Below are positions 1-11,107 of a DNA stretch of 64,000 nt, piece after piece (within the stretch, counting starts at the first letter, position 1; each line of letters starts with the position of its first letter). Under the pieces are notes generated by a model that ran no database searches, had not been told where the DNA came from, and saw only the letters and a list, made by a program, of their open reading frames with translations. This DNA comes from Agapetus fuscipes (taxonomy: Eukaryota; Arthropoda; Insecta; Trichoptera; Glossosomatidae), in contig OX637335.1 in the NCBI GenBank assembly GCA_951799405.1, positions 20,464,342-20,528,341 on the forward strand, given 5' to 3'. The position numbers and the translations under genes were made by a program.

Positions 1-298
1 GCAATTGAACCAGATTCGGGCAGTTACTTTATAACAATACATTTTTTGGCGGCAAAATGAATATGTCTAGTTTCCGGTCCAATACATCCGTTATCATTCA
101 CCCAAATTCATTTTTTATCAACAACAACAAAAAAATAATGTAGCATATACTTCCTGCACCGTTTTCATTATCGTACTTTTTCATTATTGACAAAATGTTT
201 TTTAGCGTTTATCTATTATCCCGCCAAAATAAAAAACTGACGACAAAAAAAAAACGTCAGAATTGTGTTTGTGTGTTTGACATAATGGAACATTACGT

Positions 299-445
299 GA
301 AGTATAAAACTTAACATTTCCACTGAACCCTAGAGTTTACTACAAAATATATTGATACAAAAATAGCGCCTCTAGTGAGCGTTTTAGTTTCTATACAGTT
401 TTTGGTGAAATGCAATGCTTTAGTTTGAAGTAATGTTGTATACTA
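299..445. mobile_element. PAL palindromic MITE, copy 1
   Basis: PAL consensus: ends TACTCCAAGTATAAAACCTT and its complement, inner arms CTCAACCATAGCGTTTTACC, and a core near AGCGCCTCTAGTGAGCG. The whole unit can fold into one hairpin. No coding capacity. This copy has both ends. Confidence 0.8.
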
Positions 446-640
446 GGGATTCAGAGATTCCCAAAGTTTTTTTGTGAGATAATATTTGATCTTGATGAGT
501 TTGAACTAAGTGTGTCCTGTTTTACAGGTATGTGTCAGAAACCCCCACAGCACGTGGACGCTCATACAAAACTTTTTTTTATGGTTTGCAGAAAACGAAG
601 AAATCTGTCCAATTTTATTATCTACATCATCATTTATAAT

Positions 641-892
641 TAATCTATAATCTAAGTTGCAAAGATATGTAACATTGAAGATTCATATGAAATACATGCC
701 CACAAACAGACACGTGTAAGTTCGCTCTTACAAATGCTGCATGTGTACTTACAAATTAAAATCCAAACCTCAAATAGAAATAAATCCTGCAACTTTTGCC
801 GACCTTCCCTAAAACACGGTGGTGACATTGGCAAAGAGAACCATTTTTTTAGAGTATGTGTGGTCAGCCTCATACTTACCTATAAGTCAAGG
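641..892 (-). mobile_element. SR-A copy 1, near full length
   Basis: SR-A consensus, as compiled from this window: it starts CCTTGACTTATAGGTTGG, has a central CACCCCTGTTTCAGGGAAGG block and GCATTTAATATGAATCT, and ends in CTTTGCAACTTAGATTATAG with tandem tail units. This copy covers all parts on the minus strand. A spurious long ORF (734-1315) starts inside it. Confidence 0.85.
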
Positions 893-939
893 AAACTCAC
901 TGGCACGAAACCAGGGCTTGGCATTAACTTCCCTGATCA

Positions 940-1015
940 ACCGCCTTCATACAAATATTACCGATATTCGGTAGATAAGAATTACCGTGGTGATGAGACT
1001 TCCAGCCCAGGTCGT
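940..1015. mobile_element. half copy of the GAAGTCTCATCACC MITE
   Basis: CTTCATACAAATATTACCGA to GAGACTTCCAGCCCAGG is one arm only. Confidence 0.75.
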
Positions 1016-1387
1016 ACATATGGTTCAGAGTTTTATTTTCTTCACCATATTTTCCCGTTCTTTGTATTCGGCAAAAATTTTAAGAACCTTTCTGATAGAG
1101 AAATACCGCCACGGTCACGCGCCGCGTTTGGTTCCGCTTTGGAGACGACAATTCATCCGGACAACTCGTGCGAGATGCCGCGTGTAATGATTTGTCTAAT
1201 GACATCACGGACGGACCTTTGTCATCTGCCACACCGAAGAAAAACATCAGCTTTGTGGGATGACGTCACCGTTGTAACACGTGCTGTCTTTCAAGAGCCA
1301 TTCAGAATAATGTAATCCGTAGATGGTCCACGGATTATAGATGTCTCTGAATAATACTGCAATACTCTATTGGTGATTGACAAAAAA

Positions 1388-1672
1388 AATAGGCTGATTT
1401 ATTTAGTGAGCGCTCTTTTTGTGTGTATCACACCTCAAGAGCCTTCTGCAAGCTTGGTCGTCGCTGTAGAAAGCGCCAATTTTGAAACAAGACCCAGTTG
1501 CTTTTTATGAACGGTCTTTGGTAAAGGTTTATGAATTTTCAACCCAGCGAAGAGCAAATTTTAAAATATAAATTGTATATTTTTTTGTGTTCCGCCGGGA
1601 TTCGAACCCACAACCTTTCATTTACGAGTCCGAAATTTTACTACTGGTCTACGGACCGGTCGTGATTTGTAT
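1388..1672 (-). mobile_element. SINE-E copy 1 (tRNA-derived), near full length
   Basis: SINE-E consensus in this window: a tRNA-like head with GTCCGTAGTCTAGTGGTAAC (A-box side) and GGGTTCGAATCCC (B box), a body with CTTCGCTGGGTTGAAAAATT, and a 3' end CACCAAATAAATCATCCTAA. This minus-strand copy contains all three parts. The head is degraded, so it is not a functional tRNA. Confidence 0.9.
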
Positions 1673-1735
1673 ATTCGGATTATTGTCATCTCTATTTTAA
1701 AAGTTCTTATGAGTGAAAATTCAATTATTTTCTTA

Positions 1736-1895
1736 CCAAACTGTAACTCTATCGCCATTTCGCTAGAGGGGGGGGCAAAGCCTCTGCAGAGCTGCCTCCA
1801 TTTCTTCCTATCCTTGGATACGTCTTTTAATTCATTCATATCCATTACCTTTTTAAACATTTTCTTTCTTTCTCAAACGGTTCATTTTATCGGTC
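1736..1895 (-). pseudogene. LINE-1-type 3' end fragment
   Basis: Minus-strand codons read FKKVMDMNELKDVSKDRKKW, then RQLCRG and the 3' trailer with TAACTCTATCGCC in plus orientation. A G-run in the trailer differs from the other copies. It abuts a SINE-E copy on its left with a short spacer. Confidence 0.75.
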
Positions 1896-2573
1896 AAATT
1901 CATTGAAGTATTAACTTAAACAGATAAAAACTACTTTATATAGCGATGGTTAGATCGATCGTTTTTCGTATGTAGTACCTACCTACATTCCTAACAGCTC
2001 CTTTCGTTAAAATTTTCAATAGGTTCCGCACAAATTTCAAAATACGTTTTTATCTCTGTGTGTAAACTAAACAACTTGAGTTCATCCCCCATCATAGTCT
2101 AGAAAGGGTGCCGCCTGAAGACGTTGCTTATGACGCCAACGAAGCATCGAGAATAATGCAAGTTCTCCCACAACGGTTCTCCTAATATCCGAAAACTGTA
2201 ATTCATTTTTAAAGTTATTTATATATCTCATTTAACAATGACGATATCTATTTTTTAAGTATGAAAAATCAGTTTATTATGAAATAATGTAAAAAAAATC
2301 ATTGTTGAAGATCTTAGCTTAAAGGATTCAAGATTTCAAAACAGCTCATAAGGAAAATTTGTTTAATTTTACCTAGGAAAAAACAAATGTTAGAGTATGA
2401 ATTATCTCACGTGACTTCGTAGAATCGAAGCGGTAAACATTAGAGACATGTATTATTTATGCAAATCTCAAGAATACGTCTCCAAGTACAGTCACGTGCT
2501 GGTCGGATCATCTTCAAGAGGCGTGTTGTCATTCCCATACACAAAAAATGTATACAAACAAATGCAGCACATG
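1896..2573. other. unannotated AT-rich stretch
   Basis: I see no ORF with protein features and no repeat shared with other parts of the window. Confidence 0.5.
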
Positions 2574-2760
2574 CTTTGAGCGTTTTGGTTTTAAAGCATT
2601 TTTTCTAAAACGCAATGCTTTCAGTTTGATAGTTTACTTACGATACCCTGAGAATAAAACGTTTACGTAAACTCCTCTCGATTGCGTAAATAGAGAAACG
2701 TATTAAATATACAACAGCACCCCTGGTGGGTGATTAAGTTTTCATAGATTTTTCATGTAA
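2574..2760. mobile_element. PAL half plus PAL' half, fused
   Basis: 2574-2655 is a right half of PAL (GAGCGTTTTGGTTTTAAAGC). From 2643 a PAL' unit follows (CTCTCGATTGCGTAAAT), a variant whose arms contain CACCTCGATCGCGTAAAT. Confidence 0.65.
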
Positions 2761-3108
2761 AAGTAAATATTCTTGTAGATGCTTTTTTCTCGAGATACTG
2801 GTATTATTTGCATACAAGAAAATAAATAAATGGCGAGTCGCCCATAAATGCATAGCGGTTTTCCATATAAATATTGTAATTATTATTGTGTCGATGAAAT
2901 GTGATACTCGTGTAAGAGAAAGAATAACAGTAAAATGGAAGCTCAGACATTATAAAAATAAATATTTATTAGTTTCGTTTTATATTATTGCAAAAATAAA
3001 GCCATGCATTATATAAACAAATCCTTGAATGTGATAGCAAACATTCTAGGAAGGTTTTTTGTATTATTATTTTACAATCTCCTTCTATTATTATCAATTC
3101 TACAATCT

Positions 3109-3292
3109 TTAATCTAAGTTGCAAAGATGACATTTAATATGTCGCGCTTGCAAATGCCGCATGTGTAATATATTTATTTTTAAAAACTTCACATGAACTA
3201 ATTTAACCTTGCTTCTGTCTTTCTCTGTAACTGGGGTGGCATTGGGAAAAGAGAACTAAGTTTTTTACAGCATGGGGTCAGCCTCATACCAA
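3109..3292 (-). mobile_element. SR-A copy 2, decayed
   Basis: Both ends match, but the middle (GGCATTGGGAAAAGAGAAC) is diverged and about 60 bp are lost. Confidence 0.7.
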
Positions 3293-3439
3293 GTTCTATC
3301 GATAAAGCGCCAACGACATGAACGGCAGAGTTAAATTCAAACCTGGTTATGCACTCTCGACAAATTTATTCGCAATTTTTATGGAACTCATTTGACTGTC
3401 CGATTAGCTGTTCATGCACGACCATGTTGGATCGCTTTG

Positions 3440-3545
3440 TTAATGTATGCAGATACAACCAAGGCAGGTAAACGTGGCTGGAAAGCAAAGACGATGAACA
3501 GGCGAGATTGGAAAATAATTCTGAATTCAGCCCAAAGCCCATCCA
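3440..3545 (+). pseudogene. LINE-3-type 3' terminal fragment
   Basis: The plus strand reads YADTTKAGKRGWKAKTMNRR, DWKIILNSA, which lines up with DAATKDKDIRGWKIQAMDRQ, EWMSILD of the 6232 fragment. The upstream 3300-3440 may be older element sequence but shows no motif. Confidence 0.5.
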
Positions 3546-3658
3546 GGGTTGTCGAGTTGATTATAATCTTCGATGGAATTTAAACCTACGCTGTTTTATT
3601 TAAACACGCCAGTCAATTTTTCACTGTTTTTCCACTCGGCAAAAGCACCGACAATTTT

Positions 3659-3900
3659 TAATCTAATCTAAGTTACAAAGCTATGGAACATTGGGGATTC
3701 ACATTGCATTCATTTTCACAAGCAGACACGTATATCGTATAAGTTGCCGCTTGTGAACTTACAACATAATAAGTAATAACCCAGTCTCAAATGAACATAA
3801 GCTCTGCAACTCTTGCTGACCTTCCCTGAATCAAGGGTGACATTGGCAAAGTGAACCATTTTCTACAGCAGGCAGCCGCATACCAACCTATAAGTCAAGA
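3659..3900 (-). mobile_element. SR-A copy 3, near full length
   Basis: Tail units TAATC on the left; the right end is TATAAGTCAAG. An extra short stretch near 3735-3745 and a small gap near the head distinguish it. Confidence 0.85.
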
Positions 3901-4438
3901 AATATAAAAATAAAAATAAAATACACCTACGACATAGCATTACCAAAAACAAAATATTTTAATGCGCTTAAGTAATACTTAGCGTACGTAAGTAACACTT
4001 AATTATGATGCTAAGGTTTCGTAATGCTACACTTGAGTATTCGAATGAATAGCAAAAATTGAAATGTCTCTTATGGTATAATAATATCATAAAAACTGAT
4101 TGCAGATCTAATTACTGTCATTCAAAACGTACACTAACTGAGCTATTCATAGTCAGTATACGAGTTGTAATCCTGCAGTGCTATCCATAGATGTTAAATC
4201 CATAGTTCGTCCGCAGTTTAAAAATCATTTTGTTTCAAAAGAAACAATGGTCCGCAGATCATCTATGTATACGTATTATTTTTCGCATCAAATTCTTTCA
4301 ATTAAACGCGTCACCAAGTTACTGAGTATATCTTTTCACCCCTGTTTCAAAGAAAGGCGGTATGAATTGTAGGGTGTACGTTAATTTGAGGATTAAATTT
4401 TAGTTTTAAAGTACACATACAGCATGTGTAAACAGTGA

Positions 4439-4667
4439 CAGTGGCGAAGGGTGCCATACAACTCGATTCCCATCGGTTTTACTTTTAAAATGAGGCAAAA
4501 ATGATAATAAAGTAGACTGCATGGTTTCAATGGGGAAAAAATACGTATTGTTTCTTTGGTTTTAAATTTATTTTTTTACTTTGTGCCTATATTTTTTAAC
4601 TACTTTGTTGCCTCATTTTAAAAGGGAAGCCGATGAGAATCGAGTTGTATGGCACCCTTCGCCACTG
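4439..4667. mobile_element. 229-bp MITE with about 60-bp terminal inverted repeats (CAGTGGCGAAGGGTGCC)
   Basis: The left arm CAGTGGCGAAGGGTGCCATA and what follows to about 4500 is the near-perfect complement of 4608-4667. No ORF. GA stands outside both ends, but that is too short to call a target duplication. A one-ended relative lies at 31207-31256. The CAGTGGCG ends suggest a DNA transposon, superfamily uncertain. Confidence 0.85.
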
Positions 4668-4801
4668 GACTAAACACGAACTAACACGTAACGTTTCTTA
4701 TGAGTTTGTATTTACTATGAATCTATCTAAGAAGATAAGATAATCTATACGATAAGATAATTTATATATCTTATAAGATAATCTAATAAAAATGCGTACA
4801 G

Positions 4802-5041
4802 TACCCTTAGTACGATTTGCAAAACTTGAGATAAGTAAAGTTTACGGAAAATATTAAAGCGTGATTTCTCCCAAAATCTGTCGTTTTTGTTTCTTACACT
4901 TTATGGTCTTAGCAAAAGAGTTACAGCGATGAAGAAAATCAAGTTCAAACAAACAAAAACGGCAGATTTAGGGGGAAATCACTCTTTCATAATTGCCGTA
5001 AACTTTACACTACTCAAGTTTTTCAACTCGTACTAAGGGTA
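4802..5041. mobile_element. 240-bp MITE with long terminal inverted repeats (TACCCTTAGTACGA)
   Basis: The left arm TACCCTTAGTACGATTTGCA and on to about 4895 pairs with the right arm ending CTCGTACTAAGGGTA; the arms are about 95 bp with mismatches. CAG flanks both sides (4799-4801, 5042-5044), a possible 3-bp target duplication. It lies 134 bp from the previous MITE. Confidence 0.85.
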
Positions 5042-5483
5042 CAGATCATTAATCGACTAATGTGAATTTTGCATACAACAAAAATGAACCTCCGTGAAGC
5101 AAGGATTGGCTTAATATTTCTGAATATCAGTGTGAATGCTATAATGTGTAAGATTGACTGTGAATAGCGCTTTTTTTTTAATATTCAATTTAATAATACG
5201 ATTCTCGTAGTGGTGTGTTATTTTGAGAACTCCATTTGCATAGCAATTTCATTTATTTTTTTCATATCAAAAAACCGGTTGGAATAATTCTAGTTAATGT
5301 TTTTTTCCTCTCTTTGCTCTTGCACAATTTCTGCAAAATTATATACTACGTATTGAATTTCAAACATAATGTATTGTTATGTAATGCAAAATCAATATTT
5401 CAAATGAAAAGTAATTTTGAATATCATTTAACCATATCGATCAAAATAAAAGATATTTATGGTATCCCATCCTACCCTATTTG

Positions 5484-5660
5484 AAGGAAGATTTTAAGGG
5501 AGGGAGGCAAGAGTTGCAGCGGCTATGTTCATTTGAGATTTGTTTTTGTTTTTAAGCACACATGCAGCATCTTTTAGCGCGAGCTTGCTCGTGTTTGCTT
5601 GTAGACTTGCATTAAATATTACTCTTAAATGTTTACATATCTTTACAACTTCGATTCTAG
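5484..5660 (+). mobile_element. SR-A copy 4, head missing
   Basis: It starts inside the central block (GGCAAGAGTTGCAG) and runs to CTTTACAACTTCGATTCTAG. 5'-truncated. Confidence 0.75.
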
Positions 5661-5961
5661 ATGTTTCTCTCATTAGCAGCAATCAAGATTTTTTTTCAAT
5701 AATAAGATAAATAAACAGATGCACATAAAATCATTTTCTCATCATTTCTATATCCTAGATTTCCAACTTTGATTCTATACGACTTAATATATATAAAAAT
5801 AAATGCTAAAATGTTTGTAGGTCTATAAATCACCTGTTTCGATCTGTGGTTTCCTCTGCCCACTGCAATTTTGTCATGCATTCTATCAGAAATGGACTTC
5901 TCGCAACTAGAGATCAAAAAACACATAAATCCATGTCTTCATTTGCATATTTTTTAAACTA

Positions 5962-6130
5962 TTGCCTTTATTATTATTATTATTGGTCAATTTTATACAG
6001 CGCCGTTTAGTAGCACACTCCACCCCATCTTCCTGAAACTGCCAACATTGCTCTGTGTTCTCAACCTCAGAGGCATACTATTCTAGCAGGATGGACCAGC
6101 CTTACTAAAAGTCCTCTCTCCTTAGCCCAT
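5962..6130 (-). repeat. possible old retroposon 3' end with TAA-type tail
   Basis: On the minus strand a decayed coding-like stretch (KMGWSVLLNGAV then stops) runs into AATAATAATAATAA at 5962-5985. The simple-repeat end suggests a retroposon, family unknown. Confidence 0.3.
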
Positions 6131-6231
6131 TCGGTTCCGTCGAAGCAACGATTGTAGCTTTTTTAATGCGTCTTTATGCGTACAAAAAAAAAATCCTACC
6201 GTGCATTTGATATGAGCTCAACAGCCCTACG

Positions 6232-6365
6232 TTGACCTTGACTTAATCCAGGATACTCATCCACTCTTGCCTATCCATCGCCTGTATTTTCCAGCCACGT
6301 ATGTCCTTGTCTTTCGTGGCTGCATCTACGTTGAGACTGTCCATCAATCCGCATTTTTTCCCCTC
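6232..6365 (-). pseudogene. LINE-3-type* 3' terminal fragment
   Basis: (*Window-local number.) The minus strand reads KKCGLMDSLNVDAATKDKDI, RGWKIQAMDRQEWMSILD then a stop. The MD-L--D-----(x)-W---A-DR--W pattern is the usual C-terminus of many insect non-LTR ORF2 proteins. It ends where a fold-back MITE starts at 6369. Confidence 0.65.
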
Positions 6366-6368
6366 CCT

Positions 6369-6543
6369 GGGCTGGAAGTCTCATCACCACGGTAATTCTA
6401 ACCTACCGAATATTGGTAATATTTGTATGAAGACTAATCAGCTATTCACTTGCGGCCATCTTGGATTGATAGGTCTTCATACAAACATTACCGATATTCG
6501 GTAGGTAAGAATTATCATGATGATGAGACTTCCACTCCTGGTC
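6369..6543. mobile_element. fold-back MITE, complete (GAAGTCTCATCACCACGG arms)
   Basis: The left arm CTGGAAGTCTCATCACCACG to TTTGTATGAAGAC and the right arm (GTCTTCATACAAACATTACC to GAGACTTCCA) are complementary over about 70 bp. The loop contains CACTTGCGGCCATCTTGGAT. Half copies lie at 940-1015 and 57609-57728. Confidence 0.85.
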
Positions 6544-7353
6544 TCCGTCAACCTTGTAGTGGTGAGATTGCGCTAAATGAGGTTTGCACCGGCCATTCTT
6601 GCTTCGTATTTGATGCGTCCATTCTGATGAAGTGCGAGGATATAAGTGTTCAATTACTCTGACAGGTATACTGATGCGATAATTTGAAGCTGTCTGTCGT
6701 AACAATTATGGAGTATTTTTTCCACCCACGGAACAACCAGACAACTAATGCTTAGTACGCACAGATGTTGTCTAAGTGAAACACTCCCACCTCCACGCAG
6801 ATCTGATCAAGCGGTCATCTAGTGGGACGAAGAAATTAAACGATTGGATTTTTTTTAAACACTCTTTACCACGTGATCTGGAAGTATTCCTATTTGTCGA
6901 TAAATTATAAAACTAGGGGCATGTAGATTAAAATTTTCTCCTTCAAAAAGATAAGAGTTTGCATGAATTGATGAAGCAAATGGCTTACTTATAAACAAGG
7001 TGGTTTTCATTTGGATAGATCATCTAATCTAATCTAAGTTGCAAAGATATGTAACATTGACATGGTCAACTGGAACATGGAAACGTAATCATTCCATTTA
7101 GGTATGATGATCTTGTCTCAAAATCATATTTTCATCTTTGCGAATCGGGGGGTCGAAAAGATTTTACCATAGTTTTCACAAGTTCATTTGCAATTTTTAA
7201 TTTGTCAATGAATCATTTTGGAAATCTTGATTCAAACCTACACATTAGAAAAGATCAGCAGGTATAAAAGTTGCACTGCTAAAAGAAAATGGTGAGCAGC
7301 ACGAACAGGAACCGTTTTCATTGATTTACTTGAAAATCACAGCAAAAAAAAAG
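6544..7353. other. unannotated stretch
   Basis: Apart from the SR-A scrap at 7021, nothing is recognised. Confidence 0.5.
7021..7064 (-). mobile_element. SR-A 3' end only
   Basis: Only TAATCTAATCTAAGTTGCAA and about 20 more bases of the tail end are present, then unrelated sequence. Severe 5' truncation. Confidence 0.6.
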
Positions 7354-7354
7354 C

Positions 7355-7430
7355 GTGCTGGTGAAGCCGGACTCAAAACTAGAATGCCGTAATTGTGCGC
7401 AGCACGAGTAGGCAACTAGTATCATAAAAC
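7355..7430. repeat. dispersed repeat K, copy 1
   Basis: CTAGAATGCCGTAATTGTG and CAGCACGAGTAGGCAACTAG resemble 47918-47990 in the same orientation. Function unknown. Confidence 0.5.
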
Positions 7431-7553
7431 TCTCTTCTTTTGAACTTTTAGATGGACGACACAAAAAGAAAACTAATAAAAGAGGGAGGCGTGTAGCACT
7501 TATATGAACTATGTAGTTCACAAATTGTTTATCCCTTTCGCCATGTGAACCGT

Positions 7554-7721
7554 ACCTCGAGTATCAAACGTTGCGTAAATTCACCTCGATCGTGTAAATA
7601 CAAAAAAAATGTATCTGAACTAAATCACTTACTAGAGGTGCTGTTTCATCTTCCGTACATTTTTCTAGTTACGCTATCGAGGTGATTTTATATAATGTTT
7701 TATTACACTTTACACACTCGA
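7554..7721. mobile_element. PAL' palindromic MITE
   Basis: ACCTCGAGTATCAAACG at the left and TACACACTCGAG at the right, with TCACCTCGATCGTGTAAAT arms and a CACTTACTAGAGGTGCTG core. Confidence 0.75.
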
Positions 7722-7814
7722 GATATCGTACATTGTAGACAAATAGTTCCTCACGCATTCACCCACGCGCGTCAACTTCGCCTATATTAAACAAAACCGT
7801 AGCATCCCAAAACC

Positions 7815-7903
7815 TCTTCAAAACTAAAACCCTCACTAGATGCGCTGTTGCAATTTCCATACGTTTGTTGTATTGAGTTTAAAAGTATAGTTTTGTCACA
7901 CTC
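7815..7903. mobile_element. PAL fragment
   Basis: CCTCACTAGATGCGCTGTTG and TTGAGTTTAAAAGTATAG belong to the core and right arm. Confidence 0.6.
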
Positions 7904-8640
7904 GTGAGGCTGTGCACTTACATCATAATAAACCAGAGAGTGTAAACTTCCCGCCCACGCCCGGCCGAATGACGTCACAAAACGTCTGCCCCACATAAAG
8001 GGGCATTTCCGCGCCTTCGGTTTTCCATCTGAAAGGAGGAGATCGGTGCGTGCCGGAACCGGCGCCATTTATTCCCAAATCACGGGACGACCCAACCTTC
8101 CGAGTCAATAAAAATTCTACCGAGATCCAACCCACTCTGGTGCCATATCTGAGTGCCTACGTCAAAGCTTACACACCAAGGGTTTTTTTATCCGATAGTG
8201 CTCAAATTTATATTTCTATTTGTAGTTTATAATATGAGTTTTATGTCAAAATAAGTAGGGACCTACCCAACGTTTTTTTTCTTAATAAATTGTACGTGTA
8301 GGTATTTTAAAAAGCGCGTTTTCATTAAAAAATAGTAATTTTAACTTACTTACAGGATATTTTTATTAATTTAAATTTATAAAACTGTCGTTGATTTATT
8401 AACATTGAAGATTCGTATTTAATGCATGGCTCACAACAGACACATTTTAGTCTTACTAGTGCATACTCGAGCGTGCTGGTGTGTATGTAAGAATCCAGAC
8501 ACGCTATAATAATCTCTAGAGTCTAGACCCTTCTTCAGCGCTTGCATATAAGACGGGCTTTGCGTGAAACAAGACAGCATTTACCGGTATGTAACAATAA
8601 CATAACATGTATGTACCAAGTGAACAAATCTCTCTGTTTT
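7904..8640. other. unannotated, with a GC-richer patch at 7930-8130
   Basis: The patch contains a palindromic TGACGTCA (7970-7977) and the hairpin TGCCCC..(x)..GGGGCA near 7986-8008. Overlapping short frames exist on both strands, with no domain signal. It could be an old element or a regulatory patch; I cannot tell. Confidence 0.35.
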
Positions 8641-8891
8641 CCTTGACTTATAGTTTGGTATGAGGATGACCACCAATATTGTAAAAAAATGATCACTTTG
8701 CCAATGTCTACCCTGTTTCAGGGAAGGTCGGCAAGAGTTGCAGGGCTTATGTTAATTTGAGATTTGGTTTTTATATTGTAGGTCCACATGCGGCATGTGT
8801 GAGCGTGAAATTATGCGTGTCTGCTTGTGGAAATATATTTAATATGAATCTCGAATGATACATATCTTTGCAACGTAGATTTAGATTTATA
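8641..8891 (+). mobile_element. SR-A copy 5, full length
   Basis: It runs from CCTTGACTTATAGTTTGG to a tail made of GATTTA-type units. Belongs to the variant reading TTTTTATATTGTAGGTCCAC in the middle. Confidence 0.9.
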
Positions 8892-9308
8892 TTGTATTTT
8901 TACTAAGATAAATCTTCAATTAAGAAAAAACTTGGAAATCAAAATAAAATAAAATCGAAAAATTCAATAGCGTTACAATATATGTATGTACATAGCAGAA
9001 TCCCTGCTCTTTTTCAGGGAATTTCGTAGCTTCTTAGCAAAATGCCATCTCCATTCTGATCTCTAACCCGGTGAATGGCTCCTCCCATGTCTTCTCCCAT
9101 TTCCATTTCCATTCCATGCTGCATCCCTCATTCCATTCAGAGTCTGAGGCGTCTCAATAGAATTTAGATCGGAAAAGGGCAAAAAAGATTGTCGCGAGGG
9201 TTCGGTAGGTACTAAAAAGAAACTAAAATTGAGCCGCGAGTGTCGAGTCCGGATTCCCTCGGTAATTGGATTGATTTTAATCAATATGCGCGGGAAAATA
9301 GCATAAGA

Positions 9309-9837
9309 ACCGGTCCGTAGTCTAGTGGTAACGCTTCGGAATGGTAAATGGAAGTTTATGGGTTCGGATCCCAGCGGAGCATAAAAATATACCATTTATA
9401 TTTTCAAATATACTCTTCGCTGGGTTGAAAAATTCATAAACCTTTATCAAAGACCGGTGCCCATAAGGTCCATCTAGCCTTACAGCATAAGGTACATCTA
9501 TCCTTACGGCCATGTAATACGACAAGAGGGTCTGTTGCATGTCATAATGGAGGGGATGACCGAGGGGACCAAGTTTAGGGACGCCCACGCCAAAAATACC
9601 TGGAGGACCTGTTGGTGGACGTGCGCTGCTCATCATATACAGACCTTAAAAGAGCCGTACAAGACAGGGAAGAATAGAGGAGAAGAGTGAAATAAATTGC
9701 TGCAAGCCAATCCCAGGATTGAAACTAGAGAAGAAGAAGCCTTACAGCAACTGGATTTTGCTTGAGAATTGACGCTTTCTATAGCGAAGTCCAAGCTCGC
9801 AGAGGGGTCTTGAGGGATCACACCAACTCACACAGAC
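9309..9837 (+). mobile_element. SINE-E copy 2, split by a 250-bp insertion
   Basis: The head with B box GGGTTCGGATCCCA is at 9309-9380; the body runs to 9487 and resumes after the insertion at 9750. The extreme 3' end is diverged. Confidence 0.85.
9488..9737 (+). mobile_element. 5'-truncated non-LTR element inserted in a SINE-E, with 12-bp target duplication
   Basis: A 250-bp block splits the SINE-E copy at 9309-9837. It is flanked by perfect repeats AGCCTTACAGCA (9476-9487 and 9738-9749) that belong to the SINE. The block ends in AAG units, and just upstream shows frameshifted residues resembling LLVDVR, YTDLKRAVQDREEW, a typical retroposon C-terminus. Duplication plus simple-repeat tail indicates target-primed insertion. 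Confidence 0.8.
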
Positions 9838-10058
9838 ACACAACAGCAACAGTATCATTGAATATGCTGACTTGTTGAAAATGAATGGCGATGGTTTTTG
9901 TGAAGTCTCTCTCAGCTAAACATCACATAAATTTGCTTTTTTGTTTCGACTCTGCCGTGTTTCGAGAAAACCAGTTACAAGAGGAAAACAAACTGTAAAA
10001 TTCAGTACTCGCCTCTCTTTGTGTATTCCTAGCGTTTTAGCACCTTCTAATGTCTATA

Positions 10059-10154
10059 GCTCAAGTATAAAGCTGTTCTTTTAAACTCAACAATAGCGGT
10101 TAGAAGAAAACTTAAACAGCGCCTCTACTTAGCGTTTTAGCTTCCTTACTTTAC
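10059..10154. mobile_element. PAL left half and core
   Basis: CTCAAGTATAAAGCTGTTC to AGCGCCTCTACTTAGCG. The right arm is missing. Confidence 0.65.
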
Positions 10155-10199
10155 AAGTAAAATGAATTTTAACGTACAGATTTATTCTCGGGAGTTTCA

Positions 10200-10775
10200 T
10201 GGTAGAGCGACGCAATGACAAAACGGCACATGGCATAACGCCACATGACTGAACGACACATGACAGAACGACACATGACAAAATATCACAATGACAGTAA
10301 ATCACATGAAAAAACATCAGTAAGACAAAACATCACAGGAAAGTACATCACATGACTAAACATCACATACCTAAAACAGACACTAATTCCGCTGCAATAT
10401 GATAAACGACTAAGAACATGGCAGATCTCCTTGATGATGATTTTTGTTTGTTTGATTTTTTTTCATGTGCCGTTTATGGTATGTCCTGTTTTAGGTATGT
10501 GATGTTTTGTAATGTGATGTTTTGTCATTGTGATGTACTTTTCTGTGATGTTTTGTCACATGATGTACTGTTCTGCCTCCTCTGACCCACGCCGTGTATA
10601 TCCATTCCATCCAGGGATGTGTTGCAGGACTCGCACGCAAAACATTTATATAGATGCAAGTGGCAGAAGACTCTCCATGTGATGTACTGGCATTGTGATG
10701 TTCTGTCATGTGTTGTTCTGTAATGTGTCGTTCTGTCATGAGTCTTTAAGTCACTGTGCCGTTCTAACCTGTCGC
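10200..10775. mobile_element. FB1 fold-back element, copy 1
   Basis: The left arm (10200-10385) is built of short units like ACGACACATGACAGA; the right arm (10480-10775) has the complement, like TGTCATGTGTCGTTC. The middle is short and non-coding. A foreign block, 10573-10675, interrupts the right arm. Spurious ORFs run through the units. The design resembles foldback transposons such as Drosophila FB, whose arms are also short repeats; kinship is not shown. Confidence 0.75.
10573..10675. mobile_element. insert inside FB1 copy 1
   Basis: This block breaks the unit pattern. GTGTATATCCATTCCATCC resembles, in reverse, the 58-bp insert at 51395-51452. Confidence 0.5.
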
Positions 10776-11107
10776 CATTCTTGGATACTGCCTGTTTTAG
10801 TGCCTTGGACTATAAATCTTCTTGCTCTGGCCACAACCAGGACATTCGTTATTTTTTCCACTTCATCCCTTGTTGATCTTTAACCGTCTTGTACATTGTG
10901 TACAGAGGATATTACACAAGCCGTTAAAATTTCAGCTGACTTTTAGCACCTCAGTAGCTGAACGCTTTTTATAGCTTACAGAGTGTTAAATTACAGTATT
11001 CATTATACGTACCTACCTCATTTTTTGTTTCTTTTATGTGTTTTTTGTTATATATATTTGCAAAAAACTACATGCCTCATTATTAAGTATGATACACAAC
11101 AAACAAA

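Noticed and set aside
734..1315. 193-codon plus-strand ORF as a gene
   Set aside because: It starts inside a minus-strand SR-A copy, crosses a MITE half and unrelated sequence, and has no domain.
4728..4790. GATAAGATAA-rich stretch as a regulatory GATA cluster
   Set aside because: It is a short degenerate simple repeat between two MITEs; nothing else supports regulation.
9322..9636. 104-codon minus-strand ORF
   Set aside because: It crosses the boundary between SINE-E and the inserted LINE end, so it cannot be one gene.
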